Positions 29,998 through 39,583 of a DNA stretch of 64,000 nucleotides are shown here, piece by piece (positions within the stretch are counted from its first letter, which is position 1; each line of letters opens with the position of its first letter). Source of the DNA: Arsenicicoccus piscis (GTDB lineage Bacteria; Actinomycetota; Actinomycetes; Actinomycetales; Dermatophilaceae). Below the pieces are notes generated by a model. The model had not been told where the DNA came from, did no database searches, and was given only the letters and a program-made list of their open reading frames with translations. The stretch covers positions 496,001 to 560,000 of the forward strand of contig NZ_JAKZHV010000002.1 of the NCBI RefSeq assembly GCF_022568835.1, read 5' to 3'. The position numbers and the translations under genes are program-made.

Positions 29998-31422
29998 GGT
30001 CAAGTCCCTTGGAGTGGTGTAGCGGTTGGATCCTTCGTTAGGGGTCTCAGGCGCTGAGTTCGAGTGGGATGTCGGTGTCGGTGCTCACCTCGTCTCCGGT
30101 GTTCTCGACGGCCGTGAGTCGGCAACGGGCTAGGACCTCGAGCCCGAGGTAGCGGCGCCCTTCGGCCCATTCATCGGTCTGCTCAGCCAGCACCGCCCCG
30201 ACCAGCCGCACGATCGCGGACCGATTAGGGAAGATCCCCACGGCGTCGGTCCGGCGACGGATCTCACGGTTGAGCCTCTCGGCAGGGTTGTTCGACCAGA
30301 TCTGGGCCCAGACATCCTTCGGGAACGTGGTGAAGGCCAGGATGTCCGCCCGCGCCACGTCGAGATGCTCGCCGACCTGCGGCAGCTTCTCAGTCACGTA
30401 GTCCAAGAGCCGATCGAACTGGGCATCCACGGCCGCGGCGTCGGGCTGGTCGTACACGCTGTGCAGCATCGCCTTCACCGCCGGCCACATGGACTTCGGG
30501 GTGATGCCCATCAGGTTCGCCGCGTAGTGAGTCCGGCAGCGCTGCCACACCGCGCCGGGCAGATTCGCAGCGATCGCGTCCTTCAACCCAGCGTGGGCAT
30601 CAGACGTGACCAGACGGACCCCAGCCAGCCCACGGGCGACGAGGTCAGCGAAGAACTCGTTCCACGCCGCCCCTGTCTCACTGGTGGCTACCCGCAGTCC
30701 GAGGACCTCTCGGTGACCATCACCGTTGACGCCAGTGGCCAGCAGGGCGACGGCGTTGACCACCCGTCCGTTCTCGCGGACCTTCATCGTCAGCGCGTCG
30801 GCGGCGACGAACGTGAACGGGCCGGACTCATCGAGGGGCCGGTGGCGGAAAGCCTCGACCTGCTCATCGAGATCCGCTGCCATCCGGGAGACCTGGGACT
30901 TCGACAAGGCGTTGATGCCCAGCATCTTGACGAGCTTGTCCATCCGTCTCGTGGAGACTCCGGCGAGGTAGCAGTCCGCGATGACCGTGATCAGAGCCGA
31001 CTCGGCACGCTTGCGGCGCTCGAGCAGCCATTCCGGGAAGTACGTGCCTTGTCGCAGCTTCGGGATGGCCACGTCGAGCGTCCCGACCCGGGTGTCGAGC
31101 TCCCGGTGGCGGTAGCCGTTACGTCGAGCCGTCCGGTCCGGGGAGGATTTGCCCCACTCGGCACCAACGACGGCATCGGCGTCCGCGGACAGCAGGGTAT
31201 TGATCATGGTCTGCAGCAGGGTACGCATCATGTCCGGGGAGGCTTCGGACAGGGCTTCACCCAGCAGGCCGGCAGGGTCGATAATGTGAGGAGCGGTCAT
31301 CGTTGTGACTCCGTTCGAGGATTCTTGGAAGGTTGACTCGAAGGATCACACGGTGGCCGCGTCCACATCAGGAGCGATGTGCCCGGACCTCCGTGCGTTA
31401 CACCACTCTATGGGGCATTACC
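29998..31422 (-). mobile_element. IS256-family insertion sequence, apparently intact
   Basis: The 1425-bp element has terminal inverted repeats of about 27 bp: GGTCAAGTCCCTTGGAGTGG... at 29998-30024, matched imperfectly by the reverse complement of 31396-31422, with the identical core AGAGTGGTGTA/GGAGTGGTGTA at the inner part. It is flanked by perfect 8-bp direct repeats GATGGTGC at 29990-29997 and 31423-31430, the IS256 duplication size. It carries one full transposase gene. It lies exactly between an antitoxin and its toxin. Confidence 0.92.
30047..31300 (-). CDS. IS256-family transposase
   Basis: The 417-residue mutator-type transposase contains the DDE elements in order: D in [14 protein letters not shown] in [12 protein letters not shown], and E in [18 protein letters not shown], plus the [21 protein letters not shown]-terminal signature. 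The frame is full length, and with 8-bp duplications the copy could be active. It is transcribed opposite to the toxin and antitoxin. Confidence 0.95.
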   Translation of the reverse strand: MTAPHIIDPAGLLGEALSEASPDMMRTLLQTMINTLLSADADAVVGAEWGKSSPDRTARRNGYRHRELDTRVGTLDVAIPKLRQGTYFPEWLLERRKRAESALITVIADCYLAGVSTRRMDKLVKMLGINALSKSQVSRMAADLDEQVEAFRHRPLDESGPFTFVAADALTMKVRENGRVVNAVALLATGVNGDGHREVLGLRVATSETGAAWNEFFADLVARGLAGVRLVTSDAHAGLKDAIAANLPGAVWQRCRTHYAANLMGITPKSMWPAVKAMLHSVYDQPDAAAVDAQFDRLLDYVTEKLPQVGEHLDVARADILAFTTFPKDVWAQIWSNNPAERLNREIRRRTDAVGIFPNRSAIVRLVGAVLAEQTDEWAEGRRYLGLEVLARCRLTAVENTGDEVSTDTDIPLELSA

Positions 31423-31423
31423 G

Positions 31424-31813
31424 ATGGTGCTGGATGCTACGGCCATGATCGAGGCTCTGGTCGGCGCCGACCCATCCGCCGAACTCCTCGATGCGCTAGA
31501 AGGCGACATCCACGCACCGCACCTGCTGGACGTAGAGGTTTCGTCCGTTCTCCGAGGGCTGGAGCTGGGGCGTGTCCTTACTCAGGCCAGGGCCGAAGAA
31601 GCACTGGAGGACTACTGGTCCTTCGGGATCGAGCGTCACGACCTGGAGCCCCTGCGCCGACGCGTCTGGACGCTTCGCCATCAGTTCACGAGCTACGACG
31701 CGTCCTATCTTGCGTTGGCCGAAGCCTTGGGAGCGCCTCTGGTCACCGCCGACAAGAAGCTCGCCACCCCGGGCCATGACGCCACTGTGATCCTCATGCC
31801 AAGAACGTCCTGA
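31424..31813 (+). CDS. PIN-domain toxin (VapC-like), separated from its antitoxin
   Basis: The 129-residue PIN ribonuclease has MVLDATAMIEALVG (first acidic residue D4), LLDVEVSSVLRGL (acidic E), and the last cluster SYDASYLALAEALG ... LVTADKKLA. It would cleave RNA and is normally neutralised by the upstream antitoxin. The ATG at 31424 lies inside the right copy of the IS256 target duplication. Removing the IS and one repeat restores an antitoxin TGA overlapping the toxin ATG. The toxin frame is thus intact but cut off from its operon promoter. Confidence 0.9.
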   Translation: MVLDATAMIEALVGADPSAELLDALEGDIHAPHLLDVEVSSVLRGLELGRVLTQARAEEALEDYWSFGIERHDLEPLRRRVWTLRHQFTSYDASYLALAEALGAPLVTADKKLATPGHDATVILMPRTS

Positions 31814-32047
31814 ACTGCCGCAGGGTCCGTGCTTGAGTGCAGACGGGCGATCACCGGGTCATCCACCACAACAAGGTACTTGCGATCAGAGCCGGGGCAA
31901 CGGCTGCCACAGCAACCGCTCACGCCGCGGACGGCGTGTCCGTGCCGCAGACCCGGTTGCGGTGGGAGGAGTCCCCGTGCCAGTGCGAGGACGTCCTTTT
32001 CACCCGTCGTCGACACGCGCACACCCACGTTCGGGGACAATGGCTCC

Positions 32048-32419
32048 ATGGACCCCGCGCTGCCCGTCCTGCTCTACGACGACGACTGCGGGTTCTGCAC
32101 GCGCACAGCGCGACTCGTCCCCCGGTTGGGCGTCCGCTGCCGGATCGCGGCGTTGGGAGCCACGGACCTGCCTGCCCTCGGGGTGGACCCGCAGCGCGCG
32201 CAGCGCGAGGTGCCGTTCGTCGATCGCCGCGGTGCGGTGAGCTACGGCCATCACGCCTGGGCGGGTGTGCTGCGCACCGGCCCGCTGCCCTGTCGGCTCG
32301 CCGGCCGCCTGCTCGAGGCGCCCGGGGTGTCGTGGGTCGCCGCACGGGTCTACGCGTGGATCGCCGGGCACCGTCAGCTGATGCCCGGCGGCACCGCCGC
32401 CTGCCGGCTTCCTCGCTGA
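32048..32419 (+). CDS. DUF393 / DCC-family thiol-disulfide oxidoreductase
   Basis: The 123-residue protein has the DCC motif near the N-terminus (YDDDCGFCTRTARL), a CxxC-like redox centre, and the late GHHAWAGVLRTG and HRQLMPGG segments. The family is thioredoxin-like and of undefined physiological role. The 234 bp between the toxin and this gene hold a weak hairpin (31921-31938) and no gene I can support. Start ATG at 32048. Confidence 0.85.
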   Translation: MDPALPVLLYDDDCGFCTRTARLVPRLGVRCRIAALGATDLPALGVDPQRAQREVPFVDRRGAVSYGHHAWAGVLRTGPLPCRLAGRLLEAPGVSWVAARVYAWIAGHRQLMPGGTAACRLPR

Positions 32420-32447
32420 GCCGTCCGGACCGATCTCGCCGGTGACG

Positions 32448-32948
32448 TCAGTCCGCGAGGATCCTCGCCAACACCACGCGGTAGCCCAGCCCCACCAGCG
32501 GCGCGCTCCACCGCACCAGCGGACGCGGCACCCCACGCACGTCGTAGACCTGTCGCCAGGTCACCTCGCTCCCAGCGCCGTCCGCAGCCACCACAGCCTG
32601 GACGTCGCCACGGATCACCTTGCCGATCTTGCGGATTCGCCAGACACCGGGGGCAGCTGGCTGGTGCTGGGTGCCGTCGTCAGGAGCCGTGGCCTCCTCC
32701 ACGACCATCACGTCGTCGAGCACGACCGGGCCGACCCGCGTGCGCGCGGTGAACGTCGAGCCCCTGACCAGCGCAGCAGAGCTCGGCATAGCGGCAGCAC
32801 CGTCCCGCTCCTCCCGGACGAGCAGGCGCGTCAACGGCACGGCGCGGGTGTGCCGGTCGAGGTCGACCAGCCGGCGCCAGGCCTCGCGGGGCGGTTGGGC
32901 GCTGGCGACACGCACCGCGAACGACCCGGCACGTCGAGCGGTCGTCAT
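32448..32948 (-). CDS. SRPBCC family protein
   Basis: The 166-residue protein has SRPBCC/polyketide-cyclase-like features: an N-terminal FAVRVASAQPPREAWRRLVD segment, a run of short beta strands (STFTARTRVGPVVLDDVMVV; VWRIRKIGKVIRGDV) and a C-terminal amphipathic helix (PLVRWSAPLVGLGYRVVLAR). Ligand unknown. It lies 9 nt after the radical SAM gene stop and is probably co-transcribed with it. Confidence 0.65.
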   Translation of the reverse strand: MTTARRAGSFAVRVASAQPPREAWRRLVDLDRHTRAVPLTRLLVREERDGAAAMPSSAALVRGSTFTARTRVGPVVLDDVMVVEEATAPDDGTQHQPAAPGVWRIRKIGKVIRGDVQAVVAADGAGSEVTWRQVYDVRGVPRPLVRWSAPLVGLGYRVVLARILAD

Positions 32949-32957
32949 GGGCCGGAC

Positions 32958-34940
32958 TCAGAGGGCCGGGCCGTTGACCACGGTCAGGGGCAGCAGCTTC
33001 TTGCCCGTGGGGCCGGTCTCGATCGTCGTGCCCATCGAGGGGCACACGCCGCACTCGAAGCACGGCGTCCACCGGCAATCGTCCACCTCGCGCTCGGACA
33101 GCGCGTCCTGCCAGTCGTCCCAGAGCCAGGTCTTGTCCAGGCCCGAGTCGACGTGGTCCCAGGGCAGCACCTCGTCCTCGTCGCGCTCGCGCGTCGTGAA
33201 CCAGTCTACGTCGAGCCCATTCTTGGCGAACTCGGTTGCGGCACAACGCATCCAGCGCTCGTAGGAGAAGTGCTCGGACCACCCGTCGAAGCGTCCGCCG
33301 TCGCGCCACACGGCTTCGACGACCGCACCGACGCGACGGTCGCCGCGCGACAGCAGCCCCTCGACGATGCCGGGCTCGCCGTCGTGGTAGCGGAAGCCGA
33401 TGGACGAGCCGTAGCGCTTGTCGGACCGGATCGCCTCGCGCAGCTTGGCGAGTCGCGCGTCGGTGTCCGCGGCTGACAGCTGCGCGGCCCACTGGAACGG
33501 CGTGTGCGGCTTAGGCACGAAGCCACCGATCGACACGGTGCAGCGGATGTCACGACGCCCGCTCACCTCGCGGCCGGTCTCGATCACCCGCTTGGCCAGC
33601 TCGGCGATCTGCAGGACGTCCTCGTCGGTCTCGGTGGGCAGCCCGCACATGAAGTAGAGCTTGACCTGCCGCCACCCGGCGCCGTAGGCCGCGGCGACGG
33701 TCTTGATGAGGTCCTCCTCGGTCACCATCTTGTTGATGACCTTGCGGATCCGCTCGGAGCCGCCCTCGGGCGCGAACGTCAGGCCCGAGCGCCGCCCGTT
33801 GCGGGTCAGCTCGTTGGCCAGGTCGATGTTGAAGGCGTCCACGCGGGTCGACGGCAGCGACAAGCCCGTCTGCGTGCCTTCGTAGCGATCGGCGAGACCC
33901 TTGGTGATGTCGGCGATCTCGGTGTGGTCGGCCGACGACAGCGACAGCAGGCCGACCTCCTCGAATCCCGTTGCAGCAAGGCCCTGCTCGACCATCGCGC
34001 CGATGCCGGAGATCGATCGCTCGCGAACCGGCCGGGTGATCATCCCGGCCTGGCAGAAGCGGCAGCCCCGGGTGCAGCCACGGAAGATCTCTACGGACAT
34101 GCGCTCGTGCACCGACTCGGCGAGCGGCACGAGCGGCTGCTTCGGGTAGGGCCACGCGTCGAGATCCATGACCGTGTGCTTCTCGACGCGGTCCGGCACG
34201 CCCGGCTCGGTGGCGACGACCTGGTCGATCTGACCGTCCGCGCGATAGCTCACGTCGTAGAACGCCGGCACGTAGACCCCACCGGTGCGGGCCAGCCGCA
34301 GCAGGATCTCGCGCCGGCCACCGGGACGCCCCTCGGCCTTCCACGCCTTGACCAGGTCGGTCGCGGCGAGCACAGCCTGCTCGCCGTCGCCGATGATGGC
34401 GGCGTCGATGAAGGCCGACATCGGCTCGGGGTTGAACGACGCGTGCCCGCCCATGACCACGATCGGGTCGTCGAGGCCACGGTCGGCCGCGTGCAGCGGG
34501 ATGCCGGCGAGGTCGAGCGCGTTGAGGACGTTCGTGTAGCCGAGCTCGGTCGACAAGGACACGCCCAGCAGGTCGAAGTCGCGCACGTCACGGTGGCTGT
34601 CGACGGTGAACTGCGGCACCTGGTGCTCGCGCATCAGTGCCTCGAGGTCCGGCCACACGGCGTAGGTGCGCTCGGCGAGGGCGTCGGAGCGCTCGTTGAG
34701 GACTTCGTAGAGGATCATGACGCCCTGGTTGGGCACGCCCACCTCGTAGGCGTCGGGGTACATCAGGGCCCAGCGCACGGTGAGCTCCTCGCCGCCTGGA
34801 CCGTGCCCGCCGGTGTCCCAGTCCTTGAGGGTGGAGTTGAGCTCTCCGCCGACGTACTGGATCGGCTTGTTGACGCGCTCCAGCAGCGGCTCGAGGCGGG
34901 AGAAGACGCTGGCGCCCCTGGTCGCGGTGGTGGTGGTCAT
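32958..34940 (-). CDS. TIGR03960 family B12-binding radical SAM protein
   Basis: The 660-residue protein has an N-terminal B12-binding-like region (YPDAYEVGVPNQGVMILYEV; GGHASFNPEPMSAF) and a radical SAM core with the CxxxCxxC cluster motif CTRGCRFCQAG. The C-terminal segment includes TPCFECGVCPSMG, an extra cysteine cluster. It works with the TIGR03936 protein in an uncharacterised reaction. The partner gene is at 20390-21115, normally adjacent. Confidence 0.9.
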   Translation of the reverse strand: MTTTTATRGASVFSRLEPLLERVNKPIQYVGGELNSTLKDWDTGGHGPGGEELTVRWALMYPDAYEVGVPNQGVMILYEVLNERSDALAERTYAVWPDLEALMREHQVPQFTVDSHRDVRDFDLLGVSLSTELGYTNVLNALDLAGIPLHAADRGLDDPIVVMGGHASFNPEPMSAFIDAAIIGDGEQAVLAATDLVKAWKAEGRPGGRREILLRLARTGGVYVPAFYDVSYRADGQIDQVVATEPGVPDRVEKHTVMDLDAWPYPKQPLVPLAESVHERMSVEIFRGCTRGCRFCQAGMITRPVRERSISGIGAMVEQGLAATGFEEVGLLSLSSADHTEIADITKGLADRYEGTQTGLSLPSTRVDAFNIDLANELTRNGRRSGLTFAPEGGSERIRKVINKMVTEEDLIKTVAAAYGAGWRQVKLYFMCGLPTETDEDVLQIAELAKRVIETGREVSGRRDIRCTVSIGGFVPKPHTPFQWAAQLSAADTDARLAKLREAIRSDKRYGSSIGFRYHDGEPGIVEGLLSRGDRRVGAVVEAVWRDGGRFDGWSEHFSYERWMRCAATEFAKNGLDVDWFTTRERDEDEVLPWDHVDSGLDKTWLWDDWQDALSEREVDDCRWTPCFECGVCPSMGTTIETGPTGKKLLPLTVVNGPAL

Positions 34941-35111
34941 GCCTACCAGGTTAAGCGACGGTCACCGCCACCCTCGACCATCCGTACCTCGCCCCAGCAG
35001 CCCGCCACGTGCCGGCCAGCTGCCTGGAGCCAGCCCGGAGCCAGCCCGGCGCGGGCCCGGAGCAGCCCGCTGCTGAGAGTTCGCTGAGCCGGGGCAGGGA
35101 CGACTCTGGTC

Positions 35112-35188
35112 GGGGCTTCCCAGGGAACCTGTGCGCTTGCTATCCTTTTAACGAAGGCTTTGAAGGTTCAAATCCTCAGGCTTCCCCA
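35112..35188 (+). other. degenerate tRNA-like sequence (lysine-type UUU loop)
   Basis: In the 369-bp gap between the radical SAM gene and the thioesterase, the plus strand has an anticodon-loop sequence CTTTTAA and a T-loop GGTTCAAATCC separated by exactly the canonical 22 nt, with the acceptor 3' strand GGCTTCC at the right distance. The stems are poor: 3 of 5 pairs in the anticodon and T stems, and the 5' half is irregular. I read it as a decayed or element-borne tRNA, not a working one. The rest of the gap is GC-rich repeats (GGAGCCAGCCC) and a terminator-like hairpin. Confidence 0.3.
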
Positions 35189-35245
35189 CGATCCCCTGCG
35201 CTCGGGCGACGACCCCCTGCCTCGTCCGGGCGTAGGCCACACGTC

Positions 35246-35277
35246 GGCCGTGGCCACCCCCTCGGGTGGCCACGGCC
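35246..35277 (+). terminator. strong hairpin terminator
   Basis: A perfect 14-bp stem GGCCGTGGCCACCC (35246-35259) / GGGTGGCCACGGCC (35264-35277) with a 4-nt loop is followed on the plus strand by TGCTTGTTG. It could end the tRNA-like transcript, or serve on the minus strand for the thioesterase 33 nt away. Confidence 0.65.
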
Positions 35278-35309
35278 TGCTTGTTGTCCGGCTCGGCGCT
35301 GCCCCTCGC

Positions 35310-35810
35310 TCAGCCCACCGACCGGGGACGGCGCACGTAGACCTGCTTGCGCACCCGGGCTACGAGGGTGCCGTCGACGTCACGCACCTCGTTCTCGAAC
35401 CAGCGCAGCGCCTTGCCCTCGATCTCGACCTCGGCGCGGAGCTCATCGAGGGCCTCGTCGGTCAGCACGAACTCGGTCGACACGGACTTGCGCCCCGGGC
35501 TGACGAACTCGATCTCACCGGCCTTGTCCCACACGACGTAGTCGTCGCCGAGGTTGCGCAGCACCATGATCATCCAGAAGGGGTCGCACATCGAGAACAG
35601 CGAGCCGCCGTAGAGCGTCCCGACGTAGTTGGAGGAGACGGTGCGCTTGTGCAGCGTCACCCGCACCCGCCGGAAGTCGGCGCTCATCTCGTCGATGTGG
35701 ATGTGGGCGAAGAGGAACGGCGGCCAGAGGTTCATGAAGCGCCGCATGGCCTCGGCCGAGCCGAGGAACTTGGTGAGGTCCGCGTAGTGGCGCGGCAGGG
35801 TGACGGGCAT
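35310..35810 (-). CDS. DUF4442 hotdog-fold acyl-CoA thioesterase-like protein
   Basis: The 166-residue hotdog protein has NYVGTLYGGSLFSMCDPFWMIM around the central helix and a C-terminal strand set ending VRKQVYVRRP. DUF4442 proteins are predicted acyl-CoA thioesterases. The 15 bp before its start carry the motif TTACTGGCCGGTAA on the plus strand, which resembles a motif at the acyl-CoA synthetase promoter 2.9 kb away, supporting a role in fatty-acid metabolism. Confidence 0.82.
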   Translation of the reverse strand: MPVTLPRHYADLTKFLGSAEAMRRFMNLWPPFLFAHIHIDEMSADFRRVRVTLHKRTVSSNYVGTLYGGSLFSMCDPFWMIMVLRNLGDDYVVWDKAGEIEFVSPGRKSVSTEFVLTDEALDELRAEVEIEGKALRWFENEVRDVDGTLVARVRKQVYVRRPRSVG

Positions 35811-35825
35811 GACCGCCAGCCTACG

Positions 35826-35839
35826 TTACTGGCCGGTAA
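35826..35839 (-). promoter_or_regulatory. TetR-like operator upstream of the thioesterase
   Basis: The site is TTACTGGCCGGTAA, inside the wider dyad CGTTAC-N6-GTAACG (35824-35841). It matches 11 of 14 positions of the site at 38779-38792. It overlaps the ribF stop codon and sits just upstream of the thioesterase start. Confidence 0.5.
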
Positions 35840-36800
35840 CGTGCTCGGGGACGATGGTGGTGAGCACGCTGCGGGTGCGCTCCACGTCGTCCGCCATCAC
35901 CTCGAGCAGGGCCTCGATCGAGTCGAACTTCAGGGTGGGGCGCAGGTGCTCGACGAACTCGATGGCGACGTGCTCGCCGTAGAGGTCGAGGTCGGTGCGG
36001 TCCAGCACGTAGGCCTCGACGGTGCGCCGGGTGCCCTCGAAGGTGGGATTGGTCCCCACCGAGATCGCCGCGGGCAGCACCCGGTCCGGCGCCCCCTCGG
36101 GCAGGTCGAGCCGCAGGAACCACCCGGCGTAGACCCCGTCGTCCGGGACCAGTCCGTCGCTGTCGTGCCCGAGGTTGGCCGTCGGGTAGCCCAGCTCGCG
36201 GCCGCGGTGGAAGCCGTGCACGACGGTGCCGCTCACCCGGTGCGGGCGGCCGAGGATGGACGCCGCCTGGTCCACCCGGCCGGCGAGCAGCTGCTCGCGC
36301 ACCATGGTCGAGGACCAGCGCCGCCCCTCCCCCAGGTCGTCGAGGGCGATGACCTCGAAGCCGTGCTCGGCACCGAGCTCGGCGAGGGTGTGCACGTCGC
36401 CGGAATTCTTGACGCCGAAGCGGGTGTCCTGGCCCACGACGACGAGCTCGGCACGCAGCGCCCCGACGAACACCAGCTCGACGTACTCGCGCGGCGTCAG
36501 CTTGGCGAGGTCGGTCGTGAACGGCTGCACCAGCACGGCGTCCAGCCCCACCGCCTCGATCAGCGCGAGCCGCTGGTCGAGGGAGGTGAGGTGCTGCGGC
36601 GCCCGGTCGGGGAAGAGCACCTCGAGGGGGTGCGGGTCGAAGGTGACCGCGACGGACGGCACACCGCGTCGACTGGCCTGCTCGAGCACCGACTGCAGCA
36701 CGTAGCGGTGGCCGCGGTGCACCCCGTCGAAGTTGCCGAGGGTGACGACACATGGCCCGAAGTCGGGCGGGATCTGACCAAGGTCGTTCCATCGCTGCAC
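35826..36800 (-). CDS. ribF: bifunctional riboflavin kinase / FAD synthetase
   Basis: The 324-residue RibF makes FMN and FAD from riboflavin. The N-terminal FAD-synthetase part has TLGNFDGVHRGH and VTFDPHPLEVLFPD. The C-terminal kinase part has VVHGFHRGRELGYPTANL and the SVGTNPTFEG motif. A GTG start at 36800 (reading VQRWNDLGQ, with V as fMet) is chosen because the family begins MQRWxDL; the frame runs 15 codons further to an ATG. In related genomes ribF adjoins truB; here 11.4 kb of other genes intervene. Confidence 0.93.
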   Translation of the reverse strand: MQRWNDLGQIPPDFGPCVVTLGNFDGVHRGHRYVLQSVLEQASRRGVPSVAVTFDPHPLEVLFPDRAPQHLTSLDQRLALIEAVGLDAVLVQPFTTDLAKLTPREYVELVFVGALRAELVVVGQDTRFGVKNSGDVHTLAELGAEHGFEVIALDDLGEGRRWSSTMVREQLLAGRVDQAASILGRPHRVSGTVVHGFHRGRELGYPTANLGHDSDGLVPDDGVYAGWFLRLDLPEGAPDRVLPAAISVGTNPTFEGTRRTVEAYVLDRTDLDLYGEHVAIEFVEHLRPTLKFDSIEALLEVMADDVERTRSVLTTIVPEHVTGQ

Positions 36801-36858
36801 GGGAACACTGTAGTGGCCAGCGCCCGACCGGAGGTCATCTCCCACGGACGCGGCCGGT

Positions 36859-38715
<1,857 letters not shown>

Positions 38716-38750
38716 GCTCGGCTCCTCAGCGTCGATAGAGTCGGGCCTGC

Positions 38751-38778
38751 ATCATACTCGTGACCAGCGCATTTGTCA
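38751..38778 (-). promoter_or_regulatory. promoter of the acyl-CoA synthetase gene
   Basis: On the minus strand TGACAA (38778-38773) and TATGAT (38756-38751) are spaced by 16 nt. They lie about 35 nt before the start, directly downstream of the operator. Confidence 0.6.
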
Positions 38779-38792
38779 TTACCTACCGGTAA
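38779..38792 (-). promoter_or_regulatory. TetR-like operator upstream of the acyl-CoA synthetase
   Basis: TTACCTACCGGTAA has exact TTACC/GGTAA arms around a 4-bp centre and abuts the -35 box. It shares 11 of 14 bases with the site at 35826-35839. Confidence 0.55.
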
Positions 38793-39465
38793 CTTTCTGC
38801 CGCGCCGCCACCACCCGCAGCGTCTCGTCGCGACGCACCGCCACGGGCAGCGACACCCGCTGCAGGTAGTCCGCGCCCACCTGGTCACCGAGCTCGTCCA
38901 GGGCGGCGATGACGCCGCGGATGTCGGCCGGCGACCGGTTCTGGCTCATCTTCGCCTTGGCCTCCCAGCGGGAGACCACCAGCTCGACACCGACGAGGCC
39001 CCGCAGCATGGTGTCGAGGTGGTCGCGCGGCGCGTCCTCGAGACGCCAGGGGGCGTCCAGGCCGCTCTCGTGCCGGTCGGTGAGGACGCGCAAAGTCTGC
39101 TCGATCCACGCGGGGTCCTCGTGCGCCACCAGATGGCCGTAGAGGTGGACCGTGACGTGGTCCCAGGTCGGCACGACCCGACCGGGCTCGCTCCGGGAGG
39201 CGTACCAGCTCGGGCTCACGTAGTGCGCGGGACCGTGCACGATGACCATCGCCTCGGCGGTCCGGGGCTCCCACCACTGGTCGTTGGCGCGCGAGACGTA
39301 TCCGCGCAGCGCCCCCCGCTCACCGACCGACGGGTCGTGGTGGAAGGGCAGGTAGCTGGCGACGAGACCACGGTCGTGCGACGTCACGAGGTCCGCAGAA
39401 CCCATGTGCCGCAACAGATCTCGGACCTCTTCGTCGTCCATGGAGAAGTTCGGCGGGATGTGCAT
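38779..39465 (-). CDS. FMN-binding PaiB-family protein
   Basis: The 228-residue protein has the PaiB signature start MHIPPNFSMDDEEVRDLL, SYLPFHHDPSVGERGALRGY (an FMN-binding split-barrel segment), HGPAHYVSPSWYASR, VPTWDHVTVHLYG and KAKMSQNRSPADIRGVI. In Bacillus, PaiB with PaiA was described as a negative transcriptional regulator. The fold is that of a flavin-dependent oxidoreductase or heme-utilisation-like protein, and its role here is unclear. It is divergent from the chimeric ABC gene. Confidence 0.9.
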   Translation of the reverse strand: MHIPPNFSMDDEEVRDLLRHMGSADLVTSHDRGLVASYLPFHHDPSVGERGALRGYVSRANDQWWEPRTAEAMVIVHGPAHYVSPSWYASRSEPGRVVPTWDHVTVHLYGHLVAHEDPAWIEQTLRVLTDRHESGLDAPWRLEDAPRDHLDTMLRGLVGVELVVSRWEAKAKMSQNRSPADIRGVIAALDELGDQVGADYLQRVSLPVAVRRDETLRVVAARQKVTGR

Positions 39466-39505
39466 GTCGTTCAGTCAATCACCGTGCCGCAGCGGCCCTG
39501 TCGGC

Positions 39506-39529
39506 GGGGTCCACCGAACGGTGGACCCC
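39506..39529. promoter_or_regulatory. perfect dyad between divergent genes
   Basis: Arms GGGGTCCACC (39506-39515) and GGTGGACCCC (39520-39529) flank a 4-nt loop, in the 118-bp gap between paiB-like and the ABC/LuxR chimera. Neither gene ends here, so it is not an ordinary terminator. It may be an operator, or the terminator of a lost gene. Confidence 0.5.
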
Positions 39530-39583
39530 GGATCAGCCGACCGAGGGTCGCGCGACACAGACCTGCCACGCCACGCTGAGGTC

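Noticed and set aside
31814..32047. Possible gene remnant between the toxin and the DUF393 gene (minus-strand frame containing KYLVVVDDPVIARLHSS).
   Set aside because: The frame is short, lacks a ribosome site and matches no family I know; only a weak 6-bp hairpin is seen.
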